Below are positions 33,829-41,770 of a stretch of 64,000 bases of DNA, piece by piece (position 1 is the stretch's first letter; each line of letters begins with the position of its first letter). Source of the DNA: Mesobaculum littorinae (GTDB lineage Bacteria > Pseudomonadota > Alphaproteobacteria > Rhodobacterales > Rhodobacteraceae). A program made the translations under genes and the position numbers. Below the pieces are notes generated by a model. That model did not search any database. It was given only the letters and a program-made list of their open reading frames with translations, and was not told the origin of the DNA. The DNA lies in contig NZ_RQXX01000002.1 in the NCBI RefSeq assembly GCF_004011175.1, forward strand, positions 1 through 64,000. The letters are read 5' to 3'.

Positions 33829-34341
33829 TTACTCCTCGCCCTCGGGACGGGGCGCCCGCGGACGGCCGTCGGTTGTGCCGGCCAGCATTCCCACGATCCG
33901 CAGGACCGCGAAGAAGGCCAGAAGCGCCAGCATCAGGAAGATGCTGAAATGCACCCAGGCCATCTGCAGCCCCAGGGCGGGCGATCTCTGGAACCAGCCG
34001 ATCGAGGTGTATTTCCACGCCATCGGCAGCAGGTAGATCCCAAGGAACGCGATCAGCGCCGCCGAGATCAGGCGCAGCGTCCATGACGCCCTTTCGGGCA
34101 GGCTTTCCGAGACGATGTCGACGTTGACCAGGTCACCGGTGCGCAGCGACAGGCCCGCGCCGATGGCGGCGAGGTAGAGCAGTGCGAAGCGCGTCAGCTC
34201 TTCGGTCCAGACGGGCGAGGCGCCCGACAGGCGTCCGATCACCTGCCACAGCACGGCGACGATCAAGACGAGAAAGGCGAGCCCGACGAGCGCGCGAAAG
34301 AACGCGACGACGGCACGTTGCAGCAAGTCGATCTGGCGCAT
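33829..34341 (-). CDS. dctQ: TRAP transporter small permease (DctQ-like)
   Basis: This 170-residue protein has four predicted helices and the DctQ signature WTEELTRFALLYLAAIGAGL. It pairs with the DctM subunit encoded next. A long stem-loop lies between it and dctP, probably setting different mRNA levels for the binding protein and the membrane subunits. The C-terminal tail is charged and cytoplasmic. Confidence 0.93.
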   Translation of the reverse strand: MRQIDLLQRAVVAFFRALVGLAFLVLIVAVLWQVIGRLSGASPVWTEELTRFALLYLAAIGAGLSLRTGDLVNVDIVSESLPERASWTLRLISAALIAFLGIYLLPMAWKYTSIGWFQRSPALGLQMAWVHFSIFLMLALLAFFAVLRIVGMLAGTTDGRPRAPRPEGEE

Positions 34342-34372
34342 GTCCGGTACCCTCGTTTTCCCGGGATCGTTG

Positions 34373-34402
34373 CCGCCGCCCCCGTGGTGTCGGGGGCGGC
34401 GG
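34373..34402 (-). promoter_or_regulatory. Strong stem-loop between dctP and dctQ
   Basis: Perfect 12-bp arms CCGCCGCCCCCG and CGGGGGCGGCGG enclose a 6-base loop. No U-run follows in the transcribed direction, so it is more likely an mRNA-stabilising or processing hairpin, or a leaky terminator, than a full terminator. This is a common arrangement downstream of abundantly made binding-protein genes. Confidence 0.75.
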
Positions 34403-34475
34403 TCTTGACTGATCTCGGCGTCACCGCGCCGCCCGCCGTTTCGGGGCGGCGCAGCAGGCGGGCGACGCGGGCCGA

Positions 34476-35459
34476 TCAGTTGCCCGAGGCCTGCGCGTCG
34501 AAGAGGTCCTGCACGATGGGGCGGATCTCGTCGCCGACGTTCGACAGGACCGCGTCGCGCGCGGCGGCGGCGAAGGCGGCGTTGTCGACCTCGTTGAAGG
34601 TCATGCCGTTGTCTTCGAGATAGGCGCGGTCGGCCTCGATGCTTTCGTTGAACAGCTCGCGCTCATACTCCTGCGCGGTGGCCGCCGCTTCCATGATCGC
34701 GTCCTGGTCTTCTTGCGACAGCTGGCCCCAGGTCTGTTCCGAGATGGTGAGGTAGATCCACGACCGGACGTGATCGGTCATGTTCACGTAGTCCTGCACC
34801 TCGGCGAAGCTGGCCGAGCGGATCAGCGCGAGCGGGTTCTCCTGCGCGTCGATGGTGCCGTTCTGAAGCGAGGTGAAGACCTCGGAAAACGCCATCGGCG
34901 TGGGCTGCGCGCCAAGCGCGGACCACACATCGACGAAAAGCGGCACGTTGGGCACGCGCATCCGCAGGCCGTCCAGATCCTCGGGGGTCGAGATCGCGCG
35001 GTTCGCGGTCAGTTCGCGCGGGCCGCGGGCGAAGTAGGCGATCGGCCGGATCTGGGCGCGCTCGATGATCTCCTGCTCGATCCGGTCGCCGATCTCGCCG
35101 CTTGCCACCTCGTCCATCTGCTCGAGCGAGCCGTAGGCGTAGGGCACCGCCAGAAGGGCGGCCATGGGCGACCAGTTCTGCAGCGATTCACCGGTGATCG
35201 TCATGTCGACGGTGCCCAGCTGCATGCCGTTGATCAGGTCGATCTCCTTGCCGAGGCTTTCGTTCGGGAACACCTCGACCGCGATGCGGCCGTCGGTCAG
35301 CCGCTCGACCTCTTCGGCGAACTTCAGCGAGGCCTGGTGCCACGAGTTGTCCTCGTTCGCGAGGTGGCCCAGCTGCAGCGTGCGTTCCTGCGCGGCCAGC
35401 GGCGCGGCGAGGGCGGTAAAGGCGGCGGCAAGCGCCAGTTTGCGGGTGAACATCATCAT
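34476..35459 (-). CDS. dctP: TRAP transporter substrate-binding protein (DctP-like)
   Basis: This 327-residue periplasmic protein has a signal peptide (TRKLALAAAFTALAAPLAA) and typical DctP blocks: LKFAEEVERLTDGRIAVEVFP, the substrate-arginine region LRMRVPNVPLFVDVWSALGAQP, and EVFTSLQNGTIDAQENP. Three consecutive ATG codons follow GGAGGAG; the second or third has the better spacing, so the N-terminus may be one or two residues shorter. Its start overlaps the end of the GntR gene. Confidence 0.95.
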   Translation of the reverse strand: MMMFTRKLALAAAFTALAAPLAAQERTLQLGHLANEDNSWHQASLKFAEEVERLTDGRIAVEVFPNESLGKEIDLINGMQLGTVDMTITGESLQNWSPMAALLAVPYAYGSLEQMDEVASGEIGDRIEQEIIERAQIRPIAYFARGPRELTANRAISTPEDLDGLRMRVPNVPLFVDVWSALGAQPTPMAFSEVFTSLQNGTIDAQENPLALIRSASFAEVQDYVNMTDHVRSWIYLTISEQTWGQLSQEDQDAIMEAAATAQEYERELFNESIEADRAYLEDNGMTFNEVDNAAFAAAARDAVLSNVGDEIRPIVQDLFDAQASGN

Positions 35460-36178
35460 TCTCCTCCTCCGATGATAACGGTGCGGTCCTCGTCCCCGTC
35501 GGGGGCGTCGTCGAAGAACGCGGGGTTGGCGGTCACGATCTGCGGCAGGTCGCTCAGGACCTCGCGCAGGTGGTGGCGGGTCGCGGCCTCGGCCCGGGCG
35601 GGATCGCCCGCGGCGATGCCGGCGACGATGGCGGCATGCTGGTCGATCAGCTTGTTCACGGGGAATTGCGACAGCGACAGGACCCGCACCCGGTCCATCT
35701 GGGCCTTCAGCCCCTGGACCTTGCGCCAGATCCCGGCCTTGCCACCCATTTCCGCCAGCGTCCTGTGAAATGCCTCGTCGGCGCGGATGAACTCAAGCGG
35801 GTCGCCCGCGGCGACAGCCCGCTGGCGGTCGATATGGGCATCAAGCTCGGCGAGGTCGGCGCGCCCGGGCGCCTCGGCCAGCAGCCGCACAATGTCCGAT
35901 TCCACCGCCTCGCGCAGGAACCGCGCCTCGCGCACCGCGACGACGTCGATCCGGCTGACCCGGGTGCCGCGCTGCGGCAGGACCGAGACGAGACCTTCCG
36001 AGGCGAGACGGATGAACGCCTCGCGCACCGGCTGGCGCGACACGTCGTATTGCTGCGCGATCTCGGATTCCGAAATCTTCTGGTCGGGGTGCAGGTCGTT
36101 GCGGATGATACGCTCGCGCAGGAACCGCGTCAGTTGCCGGGCGATGGGCGCGGTCTGGTCGATCTGGTCCTGTCGCAT
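35456..36178 (-). CDS. GntR-family regulator (FadR subfamily, UxuR-like role)
   Basis: This 240-residue regulator has an N-terminal winged helix (ESEIAQQYDVSRQPVREAFI, ASEGLVSVLPQRGTRVS) and an FCD-type ligand domain with histidines in DEAFHRTLAEMGG and near DQHAAIV. FCD regulators of this kind sense sugar acids. It is divergent from uxuAB and heads the transporter operon, with a dyad in the gap. Repression of both arms, relieved by a hexuronate-derived ligand, is the likely mode. Its stop overlaps the dctP start. Confidence 0.9.
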   Translation of the reverse strand: MRQDQIDQTAPIARQLTRFLRERIIRNDLHPDQKISESEIAQQYDVSRQPVREAFIRLASEGLVSVLPQRGTRVSRIDVVAVREARFLREAVESDIVRLLAEAPGRADLAELDAHIDRQRAVAAGDPLEFIRADEAFHRTLAEMGGKAGIWRKVQGLKAQMDRVRVLSLSQFPVNKLIDQHAAIVAGIAAGDPARAEAATRHHLREVLSDLPQIVTANPAFFDDAPDGDEDRTVIIGGGE

Positions 36179-36195
36179 GATTCGTCCTCCCCGCG

Positions 36196-36221
36196 ACTTG
36201 CTACCATACTGCCATACAAGT
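36196..36221. promoter_or_regulatory. Candidate GntR operator between gntR and uxuA
   Basis: ACTTG and CAAGT form an inverted repeat separated by 16 bases, and the interior holds a tandem CCATACTG/CCATAC element. The site is centrally placed in the 104-bp divergent gap. The pattern is compatible with FadR-subfamily operators, but it is a positional inference. Confidence 0.5.
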
Positions 36222-36282
36222 TATCAATCGGGCCGAGGCGGGCGGGAATCGCGCCGGGCCCGCGCAGCAGGGAGGTTTTGCG

Positions 36283-37494
36283 ATGCGACAGACGTGGCGG
36301 TGGTTCGGACCGAAGGATCTGGTGAGTATCGACGATGTGCGCGAAGCCGGCGCCGAGGGTGTGGTGACCGCGCTGCACCACCTGCCGCCCGGGCAGGTCT
36401 GGAGCCGGGACGAGATCGCCCGCCGCAAGGACGAGGTCGCGCGTCGCCGCGACGGCCGCGCCTCTGGCCTGACATGGGACGTGGTCGAAAGCCTGCCCGT
36501 CTCCGAGGCGGTCAAGACCGCCGCGCCAGACCGCGCCGCCCATATCGCGGCCTGGACCGACAGCCTGCGTAACCTCGCCGCCGAAGGGATCGAGGTCGTG
36601 TGCTACAACTTCATGCCGGTGCTGGACTGGACCCGCACCGACCTGGCCTACGAGGTCGCCAGCGGCGCGACCTGCATGCGCTTCGACCTGATCGATTTCG
36701 CGGCCTTCGACCTCTTCGTGCTTGAACGTCCGGGCGCGGGCGATGACTACGACGCCGGGCTGCGCGCCGCCGCGAAGGCCCGCGCCGATGCGATGGACGC
36801 CGAAGCGCGCGAGGCGATCGCCCGCAACATCGTCTTCGGTCTGCCCGGGGCGGCGGACAACTTCACCCTGCCGGACGTGCGGGCGCGGCTGAACGACTAT
36901 GCCGCCATCGGCGCGGACGAGCTGCGCGCCAACCTGATCGATTTCCTGTCGCAGGTCGCCCCGGTGGCCGAAGAGCTGGGCCTGCGCCTGTGCTGCCATC
37001 CCGACGATCCGCCGTTCCCGCTGCTGGGCCTGCCGCGGATCATGTCGACCGAATCCGACTATGCCCGGGTCATGCAGGCCGTGCCCGAGCGCGCCTCGGG
37101 CATCACGCTGTGCACCGGCTCGCTTGGCGCGCGGCCCGACAACGACCTGCCGGGCATGATCGACCGACTGGGCGACCGGGTTCATTTCCTGCACCTGCGC
37201 AACGTCACCCGCGAAAGCGACGCGATCCGCGGGTCGTTCTACGAGGCCGAGCATCTGGGCGGCGATACCGACATGGTCGCCGTCATCGCCGCCACGCTGC
37301 GCGAGGAACGCCGCCGCCGGGATGCCGGGCGGCCCGATGCCTCGATCCCGTTCCGCCCCGACCACGGGCAGGACATCCTGGACGACAAAACGCGCAAGGC
37401 GCAGCCCGGCTACCCTGCCATCGGGCGGCTGAAGGGGCTGGCCGAGCTGCGCGGCGTCATCGCCGGGCTGGGCCATGCGGGGGGCGGGCAGTGA
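36283..37494 (+). CDS. uxuA: Mannonate dehydratase (UxuA)
   Basis: This 403-residue enzyme dehydrates D-mannonate to 2-keto-3-deoxygluconate. Family features are WRWFGPKD near the N-terminus, CYNFMPVLDWTRT, the metal-site blocks LRLCCHPDDPPFPLLGLPRI, LTLCTGSLG-like ITLCTGSLGARPDND, HFLHLRNVTRE and FRPDHGQDILDD. AGGGAGG precedes the ATG. Its stop overlaps the uxuB start, so the two are translationally coupled. Together with KdgK it channels glucuronate or fructuronate into the Entner-Doudoroff route. Confidence 0.96.
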   Translation: MRQTWRWFGPKDLVSIDDVREAGAEGVVTALHHLPPGQVWSRDEIARRKDEVARRRDGRASGLTWDVVESLPVSEAVKTAAPDRAAHIAAWTDSLRNLAAEGIEVVCYNFMPVLDWTRTDLAYEVASGATCMRFDLIDFAAFDLFVLERPGAGDDYDAGLRAAAKARADAMDAEAREAIARNIVFGLPGAADNFTLPDVRARLNDYAAIGADELRANLIDFLSQVAPVAEELGLRLCCHPDDPPFPLLGLPRIMSTESDYARVMQAVPERASGITLCTGSLGARPDNDLPGMIDRLGDRVHFLHLRNVTRESDAIRGSFYEAEHLGGDTDMVAVIAATLREERRRRDAGRPDASIPFRPDHGQDILDDKTRKAQPGYPAIGRLKGLAELRGVIAGLGHAGGGQ

Positions 37495-38966
37495 CCCGGC
37501 TGAGCGAAACGCAGGGCCTGCCGGACGACGTCCGCGTCCCCGCCTATGACCGTGCGGCGCTGGGCGAGGGGATCGTGCACCTGGGCCTTGGCGCTTTCCA
37601 GAAATCGCACCTCGCGGTCTATACCGACGACGCGCTGGCGCGCTCGGGCGGGGACTGGCGGATCGTCGGCGTCTCGCTCAGGTCCGATCAGGCGGTGCGC
37701 GACCTGACCCCGCAGAACGGGCTTTTCACCGTGATCGAGGCCGGGGTGGACGGGACGCAGGCGCGGGTCGTGGGGGCGGTGTCGCGCGCGCTGGCCCATG
37801 CGCATGGCGACGCCGAAGCGGTGCGCGCGGTGCTGGCCGACCCCGCGACGCGTATCGTCACCATCACCGTGACCGAAAAGGGCTACGGGCTGGACCGGGC
37901 CCGCGGCGGGGCCGACCCGCAGCATCCCGCCATCGCCCATGACCTGGTCCATCCCGAGGCGCCTGTGGGCGTCGCCGGGCTGCTGGTGCAGGCGCTGGCC
38001 GCGCGACGCGCCGCGGGCGTGCCGCCCTTCACGATCCTCAGCTGCGACAACCTGCCGGGCAACGGCGACCTCGTGCGCGGATTGATCCTCGATGTGGCGG
38101 GGCGCAGGGACCCCGCGTTGCGCGACTGGATCGCCGGGGCAGTCGCCTGCCCGAACGCGATGGTCGACCGGATCACCCCCGCGCCCGACGCGGAGGTCCG
38201 CGCGATGGCCGCGGCGATGACCGGGCGCACGGACGCCGGCGCGATCCTGACCGAGCGGTTCCGCCAGTGGGTGATCGAGGACCGCTTTCCCGAAGGCCGC
38301 CCCGACTGGGAGGCCGGCGGCGCGCTCTTCGTCGAGGACGTCGCGCCCTACGAGCACATGAAGCTGCGGATGCTGAACGGCAGCCATTCGATGATCGCCT
38401 ATGCCGGGGTCCTGACGGGGCACACGCATGTGCGCGACGTGATGGCGGATGCCGCGCTGGCGCGTCTGGTGCGGCGTCACCTTGCAGCGGCCGCCGCCAC
38501 GCTGGCGCCGTTGCCGGGTATCGATTTCGCCGCCTACGGCGACGATCTGGCGCGGCGGTTCGCCAATCCGCACCTTGCCCACCGGACCGCGCAGATCGCG
38601 ATGGACGGGACCGAGAAGATGCCGCAGCGCATCTATGCCCCGGCCCGAGACGCACGGACGGGGGGGCAGGACCTGCGGCCCTTCGCCTTCGCCACGGCGC
38701 TGTGGATGCGCTTCGCGCTGGGTCGGCACGACGACGGCACCACCTTTGACCTGAACGACCCCCGCTCGGACGAGATCGCGGCGCGGCTGCAGGGCGCTAC
38801 CACCGCGCCCGGGATCCTTGCCGCGCTGACCGGTGAGGGGAGCTTCTTGCCCACTGACCTGGCCGACGACACGACGTTTGCGGGCGTGGTCACCGACATC
38901 CTGGCCGACCTGCTGGAACGCGGCGCCGCCGCGACGATCGCCGACGAGGCACGGGCCGCCGGCTGA
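37491..38966 (+). CDS. uxuB: Fructuronate reductase / mannitol dehydrogenase family (UxuB)
   Basis: This 491-residue long-chain NAD-dependent dehydrogenase starts at a GTG overlapping the uxuA stop (GTGA). The N-terminus has the nucleotide-binding IVHLGLGAFQKSHLAVYTD, and the C-terminal domain holds the family signature KLRMLNGSHSMIAYAG with catalytic Lys, Asn and His. Next to uxuA the natural role is reduction of D-fructuronate to D-mannonate. Mannitol or arabinitol dehydrogenases share the fold, so the specificity rests on context. Confidence 0.93.
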   Translation: MTRLSETQGLPDDVRVPAYDRAALGEGIVHLGLGAFQKSHLAVYTDDALARSGGDWRIVGVSLRSDQAVRDLTPQNGLFTVIEAGVDGTQARVVGAVSRALAHAHGDAEAVRAVLADPATRIVTITVTEKGYGLDRARGGADPQHPAIAHDLVHPEAPVGVAGLLVQALAARRAAGVPPFTILSCDNLPGNGDLVRGLILDVAGRRDPALRDWIAGAVACPNAMVDRITPAPDAEVRAMAAAMTGRTDAGAILTERFRQWVIEDRFPEGRPDWEAGGALFVEDVAPYEHMKLRMLNGSHSMIAYAGVLTGHTHVRDVMADAALARLVRRHLAAAAATLAPLPGIDFAAYGDDLARRFANPHLAHRTAQIAMDGTEKMPQRIYAPARDARTGGQDLRPFAFATALWMRFALGRHDDGTTFDLNDPRSDEIAARLQGATTAPGILAALTGEGSFLPTDLADDTTFAGVVTDILADLLERGAAATIADEARAAG

Positions 38967-39182
38967 TCGCCGGGACCTCCGCGGGCACACGGGGGGGGCG
39001 TGCTGCGCGCCGGATGCGGCCCCCAAGCGGCCGGGCCGGGCGGCGCGGGCTGCTGTCAGCGCGTGGCCATTCAGGAGCACATCCTATCCATGGCCCCGGG
39101 CTTCCGACCTATGGTCGAGCTGTCTTGCAACCTGTCGGGCACCGGAGGCGGTGCCCCGCGTCTTGCATGCCCGGTCCGTCGG

Positions 39183-40280
39183 TCAGGGCTGGGGAGGTGC
39201 CGGGATCTCGGGCGGGCGGCTGAAGATCTGGAAGTACTTCTGGAAGTTCGCGAGCGGCGCGTTGCCCACGTAGATCGCATCGCCGTCCTGAACCTGGAAC
39301 CGCCCGGCGCGCAGACGCGCGGCGGGGTCGGCATAATCGACGCGGAAGATCACGTCGCCCGTGACCGTGCGCCGCGTGCCTTCGGTTTCGAGCAGGATGA
39401 AGGAGTCGCCCGGGTCGAGGTGACGGAACAGGAACACCGCGCGCGGGTTCGCCCGGCTGTCCTGCAGCCCGCCCGCCCGCGCCACCGCCTGCGCGAGGCT
39501 GAGCGACCCCTCGGCGAAATCGAAATCCCCCGTGGCGCCAAGCGCGCCGTCGGCGGTGAACTGCGCGTCGCCGCCGCCCACGATCACCGTGTCCCCGGGC
39601 AGTAGCGGGATGTTGCGCGCGGGATCCGAGATCACCCGTTCCATCACGTCCTGGCCCCGGCGGCCGCCGCGCAGCACCGTGACGACGCTTGCATCCGGCG
39701 CCTCGGTGGCGCCGCCGGCGGTGGCGATGCCGTCCAACACGGTTTCGCCCCGGGCGGTCAGGTTGAACATGCCCGCGGCGCCCACGGCCCCCTGCACGCT
39801 GTAGGTGTCGGTTTCCTTCCGGGCGATACTGACGGTGGTATAGGGGTCGACCGCCGACTGGCGCAGGTTCTCGGTGATGGTGCGTTCGGCCGTGGAAACC
39901 GACTGCCCACCCACGCGGATGCCGCCGACGAAGGGCAGGGTCACGCTGCCGGACTGAGACACGGTGAAGTCGCCCAGCGGCAGCGCGGCGCTTTCCGCGG
40001 CGTTGAAGAGCCCCGACTCTCCGGTGCCGAAGGCGGTGACGGTGATCGTGTCGCCGGGCTTGATGATCCCGGGCACGTAGGTGCCCGCCCCGAGCGACGC
40101 GAGCCCGCCGGACGCCCGCGGGCTGCCCAGTGCCCGCACCACCTGATCGCTGAGCGGCAGGATCGGCGTATCGCTCTGCCGCGCCTGCGAAACGACCTGA
40201 CCCGTCTTGGGCCCGTCCGAGGGGGCGCAACCGACCGCGCCCAGAACCATGCAACATACCGCGAGCTTACGAATATTCAT
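39183..40280 (-). CDS. Wza-like polysaccharide-export lipoprotein (SLBB) at the end of the T6SS operon
   Basis: This 365-residue protein starts with a lipoprotein signal (CCMVLGAVGC, acylated Cys18) and is expected in the outer membrane. It has a poly-export-type domain (IKPGDTITVTAFGTGE, LPFVGGIRVGG) followed by SLBB-like segments (YSVQGAVGAAGMFNLTARGE, ARFQVQDGDAIYVGN-like at the end). Its ATG lies inside the last codons of the TagF-PP2C gene, a 14-base overlap, so it is translated as the last gene of the T6SS operon. No capsule gene is nearby. TssJ, the usual T6SS lipoprotein, is absent from the window, which raises the possibility that this protein serves the T6SS envelope complex. Confidence 0.85.
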   Translation of the reverse strand: MNIRKLAVCCMVLGAVGCAPSDGPKTGQVVSQARQSDTPILPLSDQVVRALGSPRASGGLASLGAGTYVPGIIKPGDTITVTAFGTGESGLFNAAESAALPLGDFTVSQSGSVTLPFVGGIRVGGQSVSTAERTITENLRQSAVDPYTTVSIARKETDTYSVQGAVGAAGMFNLTARGETVLDGIATAGGATEAPDASVVTVLRGGRRGQDVMERVISDPARNIPLLPGDTVIVGGGDAQFTADGALGATGDFDFAEGSLSLAQAVARAGGLQDSRANPRAVFLFRHLDPGDSFILLETEGTRRTVTGDVIFRVDYADPAARLRAGRFQVQDGDAIYVGNAPLANFQKYFQIFSRPPEIPAPPQP

Positions 40281-41760
40281 CTGCCTGTCCTGCCTGGTTG
40301 TCGGGGGTGTGCGGAAGGCCCCCGTCCTCGGTTGTTCTTGAGCGGAGGATTACTGCCAGGGCCGCAACGTCAAGCGACGCGCCGGCAATCAGGGCATCCT
40401 GCGTCAAATGAGTTGCAGCCTGTCGCGAGGTTGCCGCAGTCGCGAGGGTCCGGGCGATGTCGGGCTCGGGCAAAGCGGCGGCCAGCCCGCCCGAGCACAG
40501 CAAGAACCTGTCGCCCGGTCGCGCCTCGCCCAGGGCGCTTTCCAGCGACAGCTGCCGCGACGCCCCGACGGCGCGGGTGACGACCGAGGCCAGCACCGGA
40601 TCGACATGGTCGCGCGTCAGCCGCGACATCTGGCCGTCGCGCAAAAGATAGCAGCGCACGTTGCCCGACCACAGCACCGCATGCCGGTTGCCCTGCACCA
40701 GCAGTGTCGCGGCCGAGGCGGCGAAGACCGTGTCGCTGGGCTGACCGCGGGCGCAGAGCATGGCATTGGCGCGCCCCAGCTTGCCCTTGGCCTCCGAGAT
40801 GAGGTCGCTCATCGAAAACGGCCCGGCAATGGCGGCCAGCGCCTCGCGCACCGTCTCGACGGCGCCGGTAAGGCCGGGATGCGCGCCAAGCCCGCTGATC
40901 ACGCTCATCGCCTGGCTGTCTTCGCCGATCGCGAAGGCGTCGGTCAGCATCGCGCTGCGGGTGCCTTTCAGCGCGGCGCCGGCGCTGTCGATGTCGATCA
41001 GCACCCGCGTCTCGGGCGGGCGCACCGGGGCGGCACCTTCGGGGTGCACGACCGCGGCCGGGCCCGCGGAGGATCCGGCCTGCGGCTGCGTCGTCGGTTT
41101 GGAGGCCGCAGTGGAGCCCGCAGAAGAGGTCGCGGATGAAGGGGGGCTTCCAGGCGGCCCCCCCAGGAACACTCGGTGGAACGTCTCGGGCGCGGGCAGG
41201 CCGTCGAAGCCCTGCATGGCGGCGGTATCCTCGCCCACCCACCACAGGCTGCGGGCGCCGTCCTGCGGCATGGTGCGCAGCGCGGGCTGGAACCAGCGCT
41301 GCGGGCTGAGAGTCTCGAGCGCGGAATCGAGCGTGGCGCGCCGGAACTCTGGCGCCAGCGTCGACAGGGCCAGCGCTTCGGCCCGGTCGAACCACCCCGC
41401 CATCTGGCGTGGCAGCGCGGTCAGCGGGCCGCGGTGGTCGGGCAGCGGCACGGCGAGGACCAGGGGAAAGTACCGCCCGATCCGGTCGACGCTGGGCATC
41501 ATCACCAGCGCCAGCGGATCGGGGCCCAGTCTGTCGCGCGCCACCAGTCCGCGCCAGACCGGCGCCACGAGGAAGGCGTCCAGCCAGCCGCGCCCCAGGT
41601 GGCGCTGGCTTTCGCGCACGCATTGCCGCGTCCAGTCGTCCAGCCGGTCGACCACGCCGCGCGACAGGTTGCGTTGGACGAAATCGCCCTGCGTCGGGAT
41701 CTTGCCGAAATATCCCGTCGCCTCGGTGCCCTGTGTCGGGTCGGGGGCCCCGCGTGCCAT
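40267..41760 (-). CDS. tagF: TagF fused to a degenerate PP2C phosphatase domain
   Basis: This 497-residue protein joins an N-terminal TagF domain (GYFGKIPTQGDFVQRNLSRG; about residues 10-200), a Ser/Pro/Thr-rich linker (about 200-255) and a C-terminal PP2C-like domain. TagF represses T6SS assembly after translation; PppA-type PP2C enzymes dephosphorylate FHA proteins. In the PP2C part the usual DGMGGH is ISGLGAH with Ser289 instead of Asp, and the usual CSDGL is CSGGL with Gly424 instead of Asp. One N-terminal Asp (LTDAF) and Asp464 remain. Two lost metal ligands suggest a pseudophosphatase that may only bind its target. The start at 41760 follows the TagF family. Confidence 0.88.
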   Translation of the reverse strand: MARGAPDPTQGTEATGYFGKIPTQGDFVQRNLSRGVVDRLDDWTRQCVRESQRHLGRGWLDAFLVAPVWRGLVARDRLGPDPLALVMMPSVDRIGRYFPLVLAVPLPDHRGPLTALPRQMAGWFDRAEALALSTLAPEFRRATLDSALETLSPQRWFQPALRTMPQDGARSLWWVGEDTAAMQGFDGLPAPETFHRVFLGGPPGSPPSSATSSAGSTAASKPTTQPQAGSSAGPAAVVHPEGAAPVRPPETRVLIDIDSAGAALKGTRSAMLTDAFAIGEDSQAMSVISGLGAHPGLTGAVETVREALAAIAGPFSMSDLISEAKGKLGRANAMLCARGQPSDTVFAASAATLLVQGNRHAVLWSGNVRCYLLRDGQMSRLTRDHVDPVLASVVTRAVGASRQLSLESALGEARPGDRFLLCSGGLAAALPEPDIARTLATAATSRQAATHLTQDALIAGASLDVAALAVILRSRTTEDGGLPHTPDNQAGQADEYS

Positions 41761-41770
41761 GCGCCTACTC

